Origin: JBEHYA01 sp048498415
GTDB taxonomy: Bacteria > Pseudomonadota > Alphaproteobacteria > UBA9219 > RGZA01
NCBI GenBank assembly: GCA_048498415.1
Contig: JBEHYA010000005.1
Span: forward strand, 1-45,429
Direction of reading: 5' to 3'
Length of the DNA: 45,429 nucleotides
Shown here piece after piece: positions 9,381 to 18,251 of the stretch (the stretch's first letter is position 1; every line of letters begins with the position of its first letter). The notes beneath the pieces are model-generated. The model did not search any database. It was not told the origin of the DNA and saw only the letters and a list, made by a program, of their open reading frames with translations. Both the position numbers and the translations under genes were made by a program.

Positions 9381-9788
9381 TTAATTCCGTATTTTAAGGG
9401 CGGCTTTGGTCTTATCGAACAGAATGACCACGCGCATGTCGTTTACATCAAAGCCAAGGGCGGCCAGCGTGGCCCAGTAATCGCTTTTGCCGTAATTGGC
9501 CATATCTGAAATATAGCGCACCTTGTTCATATAGCTGTTCACGGCGCGCAGCTGTTCGGCTTTGCTTTTGCCGCGCAGGCCATCCACAAACTTCTGCCAA
9601 ACCTTGATTTCGGCCGTCGGTACCGCATGCGCCTGGCGTTCCTGCGCTTCGCCCCATTTGGTGAAGGCCGACAGGTCGCCGTTCTCAATCTCGCGCATGC
9701 CAAAAAGCCCATCCGCATGCGCCGGTGAAACGGCACACAGAAGCGCAAGCATAGCAACCGCAATATAATTTCGAATATGGCTCAGCAT
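9381..9788 (-). CDS. Secreted BTLCP (C93) protease relic lacking the catalytic segment
   Basis: 135 residues beginning with a typical signal peptide (IAVAMLALLCAVSPAHA). The middle matches the transglutaminase-like cysteine protease family: TKWGEAQERQ, WQKFVDGL, LRAVNSYMNKVRYISD and NYGKSDYWAT. In that family the next ~20 residues hold the catalytic Cys in a GGDCEDYA-type motif. Here the sequence jumps straight from DYWAT to LAALGFDVNDMRVVILFD, which is the strand that normally follows the Cys region. It then stops before the catalytic His and Asp. The frame and signal peptide are intact, so it may be expressed as an inactive exported protein, or be decaying. No LapD/LapG-type partner is near. 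Confidence 0.7.
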   Translation of the reverse strand: MLSHIRNYIAVAMLALLCAVSPAHADGLFGMREIENGDLSAFTKWGEAQERQAHAVPTAEIKVWQKFVDGLRGKSKAEQLRAVNSYMNKVRYISDMANYGKSDYWATLAALGFDVNDMRVVILFDKTKAALKIRN

Positions 9789-10028
9789 TAAAATAACCGC
9801 AAAAATTATTCGGTTATTTCAACATCCCGGCCTTGAGATTCAGGTAATTATGCCAAGCATTTTATGTATTCAAATGCACATCGGCGACGCGCCAAAACAT
9901 CGTAAATATTCGCACAGCGCGCACCCATGCGATGCGTAAAATATAGATCGAATTTTATGGAAGCCGGTTTTTTTCAAAACAGCCCTTGGCCGGCGCAGCA
10001 AAACACGCCACATCAAGACAAAGCCGGA

Positions 10029-10607
10029 TTAATTGCTGTTTCGCAGCGTGCCCGGCCCATTGAAAACGATTGTGACAACCTTGTTGTCGTGGATCGCGGC
10101 AAAGAGCGCGGCGATCTCGCTTTCCGATGGTTTGTTTCTGGATAAAAACCGTACAATGCGATAACCGGCCGCTTTTAAAAGCGCATCGCGCTTCTCGTCT
10201 TTTTTATCCACGTGCGTTTTATCATCCAGTTCAACAACAGCGACGACCGCGCAAGAAGGCCGGGCGCAGACGACAAAGTCCGCCACTTTTTTCTCGAACC
10301 GGTTGCGCAAAAAATAAAATTCGCGGGCGGGCACATACCCATCCACATCCAACAGGGCATTAAAGGCTACCTGCGGAAAAACATAATAATCCGGCAAGGC
10401 CCGGGTGAGACGGTGGTAAAATTCCACCTCATTGGGGGTTAGAAGCTGTTTCTTGCACAGCTTGCTTAAATAATCCCCCTTGCTTAAATGATCGTCCCTG
10501 CGCGGATTGCGCCAAAATGCGCGGCCGAACGACCGGCGCCGAAAAACTTTTCGATTGGCAAAAACAAGCCAAACAATAAATAAAATGATGATGAGAAAGT
10601 CGGGCAT
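10029..10607 (-). CDS. Membrane-anchored DUF2726 protein
   Basis: 192 residues. Residues 1-17 form a hydrophobic N-terminal anchor (MPDFLIIILFIVWLVF) followed by a basic, Arg-rich segment (RKVFRRRSFGRAF). The rest matches DUF2726: LTPNEVEFYHRLTRAL, a Phe-Pro-Gln-Val strand, VADFVVC, then VVELDDKTH and KRDALLKAAGYRIVRF. This fold is related to PD-(D/E)XK endonucleases, with VVELDD as the likely acidic strand and KRD as the helix. Biological role unknown. It stands alone, separated from both neighbours. Confidence 0.85.
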   Translation of the reverse strand: MPDFLIIILFIVWLVFANRKVFRRRSFGRAFWRNPRRDDHLSKGDYLSKLCKKQLLTPNEVEFYHRLTRALPDYYVFPQVAFNALLDVDGYVPAREFYFLRNRFEKKVADFVVCARPSCAVVAVVELDDKTHVDKKDEKRDALLKAAGYRIVRFLSRNKPSESEIAALFAAIHDNKVVTIVFNGPGTLRNSN

Positions 10608-10707
10608 ATCTGATCTTCGCGCCTGAACGCATCCGATTGGAAAGCAGCGCCATGCTATGGCTGATTATCCCTCTTTCCCAACCCTAGCAGATTTATAGCC
10701 CCGCGCA

Positions 10708-11421
10708 CTATCCTTGCTGCGCGCGGCGGATCACGCCCTTCAAATCCGGCTTCATCCAGCGCGGCTCCTGGCCGGAGGGGATTTTGATGCGGGCCACGGA
10801 ACCGCCCACCACCAGCGTGTTGCGGTCTTTTTCGCCCGGCCAGTCGTAAAGGGTGGGCGCCATGGCCGCGCCTTTCATCTGCGCCGCGATGTAGTCGGCG
10901 CGCCTGTCTTTATCGTTAGGGGTGATCACGTTTAAAATCAGCAGGCCCCCGCGGCGCAGAATTTTGCGGCAGGCGGCAAGAAAACCCTTTTTGGTAAACC
11001 CTTCCGGCACATTGTTATCGGAATCAAACACATCAATCACAATCGCATCGAACCGCTTCGGGGTTTTACGCACAAACGTCAGCCCATTATGCTTCACACA
11101 TTCCACGCTCTTCGGCATTTTGAAATAATCCCGCGCGATATCGAAAGCCACCGGATTGATATCCACGACCGTCACACGGGCGCCCAGTCGGCTGATCATG
11201 GTCGCCAGCGTGCCGCCGCCGCAGCCGATAATCAGCACATTCTTCGACTTCTTCTGCCGGATAATCTCGGTGATCACATGCACATACGCACACACACTCA
11301 CCCCGCCACGCGTCGCCTGACTGTGAAAACAGCCGTTCTGGTAGTAGCACAGCGTCCCATCCGCCTCGCGCGTGATGCGGATGGTGCCGAAGGGCGTGTT
11401 GATTTGCTTTAAAAGGGTCAT
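10708..11421 (-). CDS. Spermidine synthase-like SAM-fold protein
   Basis: 237 residues from ATG 11421 (MTLLKQINTPFG); the frame is open to 11544, but that leader looks unrelated. Rossmann motif VLIIGCGGGTLATMI, followed by acidic VTVVDINP, and the second strand FDAIVIDVFDSDN that carries the catalytic Asp of polyamine synthases. Family enzymes transfer aminopropyl groups from decarboxylated SAM, though many homologues of this size are uncharacterised. No speD or other polyamine gene is adjacent, so the substrate is unknown. Confidence 0.82.
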   Translation of the reverse strand: MTLLKQINTPFGTIRITREADGTLCYYQNGCFHSQATRGGVSVCAYVHVITEIIRQKKSKNVLIIGCGGGTLATMISRLGARVTVVDINPVAFDIARDYFKMPKSVECVKHNGLTFVRKTPKRFDAIVIDVFDSDNNVPEGFTKKGFLAACRKILRRGGLLILNVITPNDKDRRADYIAAQMKGAAMAPTLYDWPGEKDRNTLVVGGSVARIKIPSGQEPRWMKPDLKGVIRRAQQG

Positions 11422-11653
11422 GGCGCCTGATTTTTTGAATGCCGCAGATGGCGGAGAATACGTAACCCGCAAACGAATGGCTAGACGCCCGGACCCGCCG
11501 CACAGGATATTTTTTATTTTGATAAATAGCCGGTTCGAATCCATTTTACCGTTCAGATGGATATGGTTGATTTATATGGCCTCCGGTACAATTTTTTTTA
11601 TATGCTTGGATTAAAAAAATCTGTTTGCCACACAACCAGCGGGGCCGCCACCG

Positions 11654-12187
11654 ATGATAAAAATAAGTAAACTGCTGTGTCTGGCCATGCTTATGGCGCT
11701 GTGCGGGTGCGCGCAGGGGCCGATTGGCAATTCTTCGGTGCCCGAACCCGCCAAGGCCGTTGATCTGCAAAAATATCTCGGCCGCTGGTATGAAATCGCG
11801 CGTTACGAAGCCAGTTTCCAGAAAGACTGCGAGGCCGTAACAGCCGATTACAGTTTGCGCCCGGATGGCAGGATCAAAGTCGTCAATGCCTGCCGCAGGG
11901 AACGGCTGGATGCTCCGCTTGAATCCGCCGAAGCTCAGGCATATACCGTGCCCGGCAGTGAAAACGCCAAGTTGCGCGTATCTTTCTTCTGGCCTTTCTA
12001 TGGCAATTACTGGGTTCTCGATCACGGCGAAACATATGACTGGTCAATCGTGGGCGAGCCATCGGGGCGCTATCTCTGGCTTCTCTTCCGCACCCCGCAT
12101 CCCGCAAAAGCGTTGGAGAAAACTGTTAAAGCCCGCGCCGCTGCCATGGGCTATGACCTGAGCCTGTTAAGAATGACAAAGCAATAA
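11654..12187 (+). CDS. blc: Outer-membrane lipocalin (Blc-type lipoprotein)
   Basis: 177 residues. A signal peptide with lipobox LCGC puts the lipidated Cys near residue 19. The lipocalin signature YLGRWYEIARYEASF follows, then the family's cysteine in KDCEAVTADYSL. The distal motifs FWPFYGNYWVLD and YDWSIVGEPSGRYLWLLFRT complete the Blc pattern. Bacterial lipocalins bind lysophospholipids or fatty acids and act in envelope maintenance. It is monocistronic, with its 5' end separated by 109 bp from the divergent reading frame at 11544. Confidence 0.93.
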   Translation: MIKISKLLCLAMLMALCGCAQGPIGNSSVPEPAKAVDLQKYLGRWYEIARYEASFQKDCEAVTADYSLRPDGRIKVVNACRRERLDAPLESAEAQAYTVPGSENAKLRVSFFWPFYGNYWVLDHGETYDWSIVGEPSGRYLWLLFRTPHPAKALEKTVKARAAAMGYDLSLLRMTKQ

Positions 12188-12545
12188 CGCTGCCGCGTCT
12201 TTTAGCCTAATGGCGATTGCGCGATGCATCATGACCTGTTGCTGACAGGAGAATGAGACCTATAATAACAGAGTTTTTATGCAATAATTCCTTAGACGCA
12301 CTATCGTTGGTCCGACTTCTTGCCTTTGATTGAAAAAAGAGGATCTACGCCGCACGTGACGTCAAATGATAATAAACTATGCACGAATTGTAAGATTTAT
12401 TAGCGCAAAAAAAATAAATAGCCCCTCACTGACTTAGATTGATAATTGTTGTGCGTTTCGCACCGAATTAATATGTATCTTCATTAAATCCACCCGATTT
12501 CGCGCCATTAGAAAATCTGCGGTAAATAATTTTATTAATTGGAAT
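12188..12545. other. AT-rich intergenic region upstream of the arginine-linked operon
   Basis: This 358-bp gap holds no credible reading frame. It is markedly AT-rich from about 12270 on and probably contains the promoter of the seven-gene operon starting at 12546. I see no clear terminator after the lipocalin and no unambiguous -35/-10 pair. Confidence 0.5.
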
Positions 12546-13463
12546 ATGAATACCATGCAGAAGATCGTAACCCACTCATATGTCTCCAATGCAATCGGGC
12601 CGCATTTTTTAATTTTTGGCGGCATCCATGGAAATGAAGTGTGCGGCCAACTTGCTCTAGATCGTTTGCACGGCGAGTTGGATAGCGGTCTCATTCGTCT
12701 TAAAAAGGGCACGCTTGATTTTGTGCCCCGGTGTAACCCCGGGGCTTCCCCGCACCATCGTTATTTAGAAAAAAATCTGAATAATATTTTTCGCACAATA
12801 GCGAATCCCACGGCCTATGAAGAAACCCTCATTCCGGAATTGCTGCCGCTGATTGATGCGTGCGACGTTTTACTCGATATTCACTCGTTTCCCTCCCCCG
12901 GTAAACCGTTCGTATTTCAGGATTATATGGATGATACATCGCGTGCATTTGCAGAAAACTGCGGCCTGGATTTTATCGTCATGGATTGGTTTTCGCTCGT
13001 TCGCGAGCCGGATCGGGCAGAACCCGGCAATTACGCCCATGATCGCGGTAAGATCTCTACCACTATCGAATGTGGAAAAAACGACGATCCGGCGTCTATT
13101 GACATGGCCTACCATGCCATACGCTCCAGCCTGGCGCATTTGGGCATGGTTGATTACGACGCCCCGCGAACGCCGGTGCAACGTGTGAGTGTCAAGGAAA
13201 TCGTCATGCGGCCGGCACAGTTTTCGTTTACCGGCGCCTGGAAAAACTTTGACTTCATTCAAAAAGGCACGGCTATTGCGGCGCACGATAGAACAGGTGA
13301 GCCACTCCGCGCACCCTACGACAGCTATATATTGCTGCCGTATGATAAGGCGGATATTGGCACGGAGTGGTATTTCCTCGCCCGCAAATATGAAGACGGC
13401 CTGACGCCAACGCGTTCAGATGTATTAAGAAACAAAGTTAACGGCGGCCTCGAACACGATTAA
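12546..13463 (+). CDS. Aspartoacylase/succinylglutamate desuccinylase-family hydrolase
   Basis: 305 residues. The zinc-binding motif GGIHGNEVCG (residues 25-34) gives the His and Glu ligands; CNPGA and NLNNIFR follow as in AstE/AspA, VLLDIHS carries the third ligand, and TTIECGK the catalytic Glu. A C-terminal beta domain (FDFIQKGTAIAAHD) is present. Members remove acyl groups from amino-acid amines. Here it opens a tightly spaced operon with an acetyltransferase and an ArgRS, so an N-acyl-arginine or related conjugate is a reasonable guess only. The ribosome site is weak, and a second ATG at 12555 is equally possible. Confidence 0.85.
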   Translation: MNTMQKIVTHSYVSNAIGPHFLIFGGIHGNEVCGQLALDRLHGELDSGLIRLKKGTLDFVPRCNPGASPHHRYLEKNLNNIFRTIANPTAYEETLIPELLPLIDACDVLLDIHSFPSPGKPFVFQDYMDDTSRAFAENCGLDFIVMDWFSLVREPDRAEPGNYAHDRGKISTTIECGKNDDPASIDMAYHAIRSSLAHLGMVDYDAPRTPVQRVSVKEIVMRPAQFSFTGAWKNFDFIQKGTAIAAHDRTGEPLRAPYDSYILLPYDKADIGTEWYFLARKYEDGLTPTRSDVLRNKVNGGLEHD

Positions 13464-13512
13464 GCGGCATAGCAGTTGCGCGCCTGATGGGATGTGCTAG
13501 AAAGAGAAAAAT

Positions 13513-14004
13513 ATGGACTTTTCCCTGATGAATAGCCATGAAAAACTATCTGCCGAAGTAAGTCTGGTGGCGCCAAATTCGCCGGAAGAATGGAAGCAGT
13601 ATCACACTATTCGCAGGCAAGAACTTTTTGAAATGGATGGGCGGGTCAACCCGGACTATTCCGAAAATCATCCCGATGATTTAAAACCGCAAAATCTGGC
13701 GCGTGTTTTAAAAAGGGACCATGAAATAATCGGCACGGTTCGTATTGACCTGCAAAATGATAACACGGCTATTCTGCGTCTGGTGGCCATAAAATCCAGT
13801 ATGCAGAAGAAGGGTCTGGGAAAAATATTGATTCAGCTGGCCGAACGGCAAGCTGCGGATCTTGGCAAGAATGTCATTCTTATCAATGCGGATCCGCCTG
13901 TCGTCGATTTTTATGAGAAGATCGGGTATCGCCGCAGTGAATGGAAAGACCCGACCCAAGCCGATTGGTTTAGTGATTGTATAAAGATGATAAAGAAAAT
14001 GTGA
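13513..14004 (+). CDS. GNAT-family N-acetyltransferase
   Basis: 163 residues. The GNAT core is visible: a strand giving IIGTVRIDL, LRLVAIKSS, then the acetyl-CoA pyrophosphate loop QKKGLGK (98-104) followed by helix ILIQLAERQA. The C-terminal strand is VILINADPPVVDFYEKIGYR. Acetyl-CoA (or another acyl-CoA) donor is expected; the acceptor is unknown. It sits 49 bp after the deacylase and 26 bp before argS. The pairing of acylase and acyltransferase suggests a protect-deprotect cycle in a pathway. Confidence 0.9.
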   Translation: MDFSLMNSHEKLSAEVSLVAPNSPEEWKQYHTIRRQELFEMDGRVNPDYSENHPDDLKPQNLARVLKRDHEIIGTVRIDLQNDNTAILRLVAIKSSMQKKGLGKILIQLAERQAADLGKNVILINADPPVVDFYEKIGYRRSEWKDPTQADWFSDCIKMIKKM

Positions 14005-14030
14005 CCGCCGGATTTACATTGGAGATATAT

Positions 14031-15869
14031 ATGTTTTCGATTATTGACGACCTGGAAAAACTGTTGCGTGAATCATTCGCCCGCCTTGGCCTTGATGAAA
14101 GCCAGGCGAAAGTACAGACCAGCGACCGGCCCGAGATCTCTGATTTTCAGAGCAATGCAGCGTTCCGGCTTGCCAAAACAATGCGTACGTCGCCCAACGC
14201 CATCGCTCAAATGATCATCGAGAATCTGCCAGCAAATGCGGCAATTAAAAGCGCCAACGTCGCCGGCGGCGGTTTTATTAATTTCATCATCGACGACGCC
14301 TATCTGGCACAGCAAGCCGCGCATATATCGGCAGCTAATAAGTTTGGCGTTACGGCCGCCGAACCGGCGCAGACAATTATCGTCGATTATGCGGGCCCTA
14401 ATGTGGCCAAGCCATTACACGTGGGGCATCTTCGTTCCGCCGTAATCGGTGAAGCCATCAAACGTATTAGCCGTTATATGGGCCATCGCGTTATTTCCGA
14501 TATTCATTGGGGCGACTGGGGCACGCCCATGGGCATGCTGATTGCAAAGCTTAAAGAAGATCACCCGCAGTGGCCATATTTTGATGTAACGCGCCAGGGG
14601 GACTTCCCCTCGCCATCGCCGGTTACAGTCGATGTATTAAATCGACTATATCCGGAAGCCGCCAAGAAATTTAAAGAAGATCCTGCATTTGCGGATGCGG
14701 CACGTGAAGCCACGGTGAAACTACAGAAGGGCCAGCCCGGCTATCGTGCGTTATGGCGTCATTTCATTGACGTCTCTACAGATTCCGTCAAAGGTGATTT
14801 GGCCCGCCTGAACGTTGATTTCGACTTGTGGCTTGGTGAAAGCGACGCGGATGCCTACATCCCGGCCCTTAATGAGGAAGTTGAAGCCAAGCACATACTG
14901 ACAGAGAGTCAGGGTGCAAAAGTTATTGAGCTCACGTCAACCGACGGCACCCCTCTGCCGCCACTCATCTATTATAAGAGCGACGGCGGCTTAACCTATG
15001 CCACTACCGATCTCGCGACTATTCTTATGCGCGAGGAACAGTTCGATCCCGATAAAATTTTCTATGTGGTGGATAAACGCCAGGCATTGCATTTCCGACA
15101 GGTCTTTCAGGCTGCCCAGAAAATCGGCCTTATCGATTCATCCAAGCTTGAACATCTCGGCTTTGGCACGATGAATGATCCAAGCGGCAAGCCATTCAAA
15201 ACCCGCGCCGGCGGGGTCATGCGGTTGACCGAACTTCTCAACCTCGCGGAAGAAGAAGTGGTCAAAAAGACCTTTGGTGAAAACCCCGAGTCACCTAAAG
15301 ACGATGATGCGGCAACAAAAAAACTCATCACGGATATCGCCATCGCTTCTGTAAAATATGGCGATCTGAGCGTTCAACGCGAGGCTGATTATATCTTCGA
15401 TGTTGAATCGATGACGAAAGCGGAAGGCAAGACGGGCCCGTATATCCAGTATGCCGGCGCACGCATTCGCTCCATTTTATCCAAGCTTGATCGGGACGAT
15501 TCTGCCGCTATTACGGTTACGCACCCTGCCGAGCGTGATCTAATTCTTGCCCTGCTCGACTTTGCAAATATGACGACCCGGGCTTTCGATCGAAGAATGC
15601 CCAATTACATATGCGACCACGTATATAATGTCGCGCAGGCATTCAGCAAATTTTATGCAGGCTGTCCGGTCGTGGGGGCCGAAAGCAAAGAGATACAATC
15701 AAGCCGCGTACGTTTGATTGGCCTTACCCTCGATCAGATCGACACATGCGCCGACATGCTGGGTATCGCGATGCCCGAAAAAATGCAGCGTTATGTGCCA
15801 GAGCCCGAAAACGGCGCTACGCCGGCTGGACGCGTGTTTACAAAACCCGCCGGCCAACCCGGCTTTTAG
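14031..15869 (+). CDS. argS: Arginyl-tRNA synthetase, operon-embedded
   Basis: 612 residues from ATG 14031 (SD TTGGAGA). The open frame reaches back to 13977 but that start lies inside the GNAT gene. Domains in order: Arg-N (1-100), class I catalytic core with PNVAKPLHVGHLRS (HIGH at 130-133), GDWGTPMGMLIA, the KPFKTRAGG loop (about 386-394) that replaces KMSKS in ArgRS, and the DALR anticodon domain. Canonical ArgRS usually ends soon after a PE-x-M motif; here PEKM is followed by ~25 extra residues. The core resembles the PNVAK type rather than the NPTGPLHVGH type I associate with alphaproteobacterial housekeeping ArgRS. Inference: possibly a second, acquired copy dedicated to this operon. 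Confidence 0.93.
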   Translation: MFSIIDDLEKLLRESFARLGLDESQAKVQTSDRPEISDFQSNAAFRLAKTMRTSPNAIAQMIIENLPANAAIKSANVAGGGFINFIIDDAYLAQQAAHISAANKFGVTAAEPAQTIIVDYAGPNVAKPLHVGHLRSAVIGEAIKRISRYMGHRVISDIHWGDWGTPMGMLIAKLKEDHPQWPYFDVTRQGDFPSPSPVTVDVLNRLYPEAAKKFKEDPAFADAAREATVKLQKGQPGYRALWRHFIDVSTDSVKGDLARLNVDFDLWLGESDADAYIPALNEEVEAKHILTESQGAKVIELTSTDGTPLPPLIYYKSDGGLTYATTDLATILMREEQFDPDKIFYVVDKRQALHFRQVFQAAQKIGLIDSSKLEHLGFGTMNDPSGKPFKTRAGGVMRLTELLNLAEEEVVKKTFGENPESPKDDDAATKKLITDIAIASVKYGDLSVQREADYIFDVESMTKAEGKTGPYIQYAGARIRSILSKLDRDDSAAITVTHPAERDLILALLDFANMTTRAFDRRMPNYICDHVYNVAQAFSKFYAGCPVVGAESKEIQSSRVRLIGLTLDQIDTCADMLGIAMPEKMQRYVPEPENGATPAGRVFTKPAGQPGF

Positions 15870-15879
15870 GAGTCACCCC

Positions 15880-16374
15880 ATGCCCCTTCCTTCCAAAGGC
15901 GAACGTATTCGCAGGCTTCTTGCGGAACTAGACAAGCAACCGCCCGCCGCAAGCGGGCTCGAAGCCTATGCGCAAATGAGCAATACGCTAAATCATCTGG
16001 AAGACGCACTACCCGATAATCCATGGGCTCCCCCGCGCACCTATGTGAACGGCGAACTGACAGACCGCATGTATCCATCGACCACGGAATGTTTTGAAAC
16101 CGTCGAAGGCTATCCGGGCGTAACGGTGATGGTACACACAAAAGAGTTTATTTTTATTAGTCGTTTTGGCGCCATTGAAATTCAAAAAGATACTGGCGAG
16201 TCAGAAGTTGATATTCATTTTTCTACACGCAGCCACGCCGTCATCTACAAAAAGCCCGACGCATATGGAGATGGCGTATGGCACGATAAAAACGCCGATA
16301 ATTGCCCGGTACCAAAACCGCCAGGCACTATTTCATTTAGAAAAGAACTATTACTGAAGCCGCAAAACGGCTGA
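15880..16374 (+). CDS. Unknown 164-residue protein of the argS operon
   Basis: ATG 15880 with a good AGGAG ribosome site, 10 bp after argS; the longer frame into argS is a shadow. An N-terminal basic helical part (KGERIRRLLAELDKQ) precedes a beta-rich part with several aromatic strands (YPGVTVMVHTKEFIFISRFG) and a C-terminus rich in Lys and Pro. No signal, membrane segment or catalytic motif that I recognise. Its position between ArgRS and an ALDH-like protein implies the same pathway. Confidence 0.75.
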   Translation: MPLPSKGERIRRLLAELDKQPPAASGLEAYAQMSNTLNHLEDALPDNPWAPPRTYVNGELTDRMYPSTTECFETVEGYPGVTVMVHTKEFIFISRFGAIEIQKDTGESEVDIHFSTRSHAVIYKKPDAYGDGVWHDKNADNCPVPKPPGTISFRKELLLKPQNG

Positions 16375-16395
16375 GCCCATCCAAGAGACGTATGA

Positions 16396-17607
16396 ATGCT
16401 TGAATTCCAGGCCATAGAAGAGTCGTGCCGTGTGTTGTCATCCACGATCGGGGATAAAGAGGCCGAACTGCTCGCCATTCTCCAAAGAATTGAGCCCCGC
16501 GACGTTGCGCTTGATGAAATACATAAATCACAAGACTGTCTGCGAAATATAAAAATTGAACAAAAGAATTTTGTCGGCGGGGTTGAAAGCATGGCAACGC
16601 TAATGCCGCTTAATCTACCCCTCTATTCCCTAGTTTTGTTCGGCATTATGCCGAGCTATCTCGCGGAAGAGGTAACGATCAAGGTTCCGGCGATACTTAA
16701 TTCCATCTTCAGCGAAATCGCAACACTTCTGGATCTGGAAAAGAGCCATCGCAATGTCCATCTCTACCAAGGCAGCCGGGATGATTTTGCCGGCGCCCTT
16801 ATTCCCAACGTAGATGTCACCTTGTTTACCGGTAAAATCGAAAACGCCAACAAGCTCCGCAATACCATACGTAAAGATGGCATGTTTTTGTTCAATGGCC
16901 GCGGCGTGAACCCCGTTGTGGTGGGACCCGGTGCCGATGTCGAAATTGCCGCCAAAAAATCTGTGGACGTAAAAATATTTAATAGCGGCCAGGATTGCGC
17001 CGCCGCCGACTGCATTCTTGTGCATCGCTCCGTTTCCAGCGACTTCATTGCGGCCGCGGCGGAATGTCTTGCCCGTATTAAGGTGGGCGATTTTGCCGAC
17101 CCCGACGTGCGCGTTGGGCCGCTATTTGAAAACCGGCAGTTGCTCGTCGCGGCTGAACATTTAGTTAAATTTAGCGATCAAATCGTGTTTGGCGGTAATA
17201 TAAATTTCAAAGACCGTATTATGCAGCCAACAATGGTTTTTGTGCCTGGGTTTGAATCTGTCAATTACAAGGAGTTTTTCTCGCCACTTCTCCATGTTGT
17301 GGAGTACAGGGATGAGGCTGATCTCCAGGCCTATTTCGAAGCCCAGCAATACCGTTACAACGCAATGTACGTGACTACGTTTGGCACAAGCAGCTATGTG
17401 TCAAGCGGGCAATCGCATTCGATTGTGCTTGCAGGAAAAACCATCCATGAACACGAGCGTGGTAATTTTGAATATGGCGGCTTTTCGTTTGGTGCATCGT
17501 TCGTGCAAATGGGACGCACATCCGTCGCCCAGCCCATCCTCGTATCGCGCGAGATAGCCAGTTTACTCAATAACCGCCGAACATCGACGCGACAAGCCGA
17601 ACCGTAA
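16396..17607 (+). CDS. Short aldehyde-dehydrogenase-fold protein
   Basis: 403 residues. The ALDH fold is recognisable from NPVVVGPGADVEIAAKK, the nucleophile Cys in NSGQDCAAAD (Cys201), KVGDFADPDVRVGPLFENRQ and the late GRTSVAQPILVSREI. The nucleophile usually lies near residue 300 in ~490-residue ALDHs, so about 100 N-terminal residues are absent. The general-base Glu of the usual ELGGKNP motif appears replaced (FNGRGVNP), so activity may differ: acyl transfer, reductive release, or a binding role. It is 21 bp after the previous gene and 7 bp before the nucleotidyltransferase. Confidence 0.8.
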   Translation: MLEFQAIEESCRVLSSTIGDKEAELLAILQRIEPRDVALDEIHKSQDCLRNIKIEQKNFVGGVESMATLMPLNLPLYSLVLFGIMPSYLAEEVTIKVPAILNSIFSEIATLLDLEKSHRNVHLYQGSRDDFAGALIPNVDVTLFTGKIENANKLRNTIRKDGMFLFNGRGVNPVVVGPGADVEIAAKKSVDVKIFNSGQDCAAADCILVHRSVSSDFIAAAAECLARIKVGDFADPDVRVGPLFENRQLLVAAEHLVKFSDQIVFGGNINFKDRIMQPTMVFVPGFESVNYKEFFSPLLHVVEYRDEADLQAYFEAQQYRYNAMYVTTFGTSSYVSSGQSHSIVLAGKTIHEHERGNFEYGGFSFGASFVQMGRTSVAQPILVSREIASLLNNRRTSTRQAEP

Positions 17608-17614
17608 CGCACAC

Positions 17615-18241
17615 ATGGCCAATAATAATTTACCGCCCGACTTTCAGGAAGATTTCAGAAGAAACATCGTTTCCATATTTAATGGTAATTTGATGTTTGC
17701 CTTCGTTTTTGGAAGCTTCGCCAAAGGTTACGGGGCCATTGGCCATGACCTCGATACCTTTGTTTGTTTATTGGAACATGACCCCGTGGCCGAACAGGCT
17801 TATCTGGCCTGGCTCGCTGCAAAACATGGCGAATTGGGATTCCGGGTCGATACTGCTTATCCGGCTGAAATTGTTACCGTGGCTGAACTTGATCAGATGT
17901 TGGCGGAACTGCCGGATGTTGCGCTTATGCTCACCGGCAATCCGCCTAAAGTATATGACTATGTCGTATGGACCCAGGTGTTGAGCGATCAGAAGCTGCA
18001 CCTTATTGGCAATACCGACACGGTTTTACAATATGCACGGACATGCGGTCCTTATCCCCAAAAATGGAAGAATGACATCATCGATCTTCTTAACCAAAGC
18101 GGTGAAAATCCTGACGGACATCTTACCGACCAAGAACCACTTTTTTTTCTAAGAAAAATGATAACCTATATCGAAGCCCCCGTTCGTACAAACGGAGCCA
18201 TTCATACAGGACCAGTCTTTCTTCAGCCCCACAACGATTGA
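17615..18241 (+). CDS. Nucleotidyltransferase-fold protein
   Basis: 208 residues. The minimal NTase signature is present: FVFGSFAKGYGAIGHDLDTFV, with Gly-Ser at 33-34 and the metal-binding Asp pair at 45 and 47; a later acidic position lies in FRVDTAY. Enzymes of this fold add nucleotides or AMP to proteins, antibiotics or RNA, and others are antitoxin-like partners. No HEPN neighbour is visible, so a toxin-antitoxin pair is unlikely. Embedded in the argS operon, it may activate or inactivate a small substrate. Confidence 0.8.
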   Translation: MANNNLPPDFQEDFRRNIVSIFNGNLMFAFVFGSFAKGYGAIGHDLDTFVCLLEHDPVAEQAYLAWLAAKHGELGFRVDTAYPAEIVTVAELDQMLAELPDVALMLTGNPPKVYDYVVWTQVLSDQKLHLIGNTDTVLQYARTCGPYPQKWKNDIIDLLNQSGENPDGHLTDQEPLFFLRKMITYIEAPVRTNGAIHTGPVFLQPHND

Positions 18242-18251
18242 AAGGGAACAC

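Noticed and set aside
11520..11545. GGTTCGAATCC resembling a tRNA T-loop
   Set aside because: The flanking bases cannot form a T-stem beyond two pairs, and no anticodon or acceptor arms lie upstream.
13977..14030. Upstream extension of ArgRS
   Set aside because: It lies in the 3' end of the GNAT gene; ATG 14031 has an SD and matches the family start.
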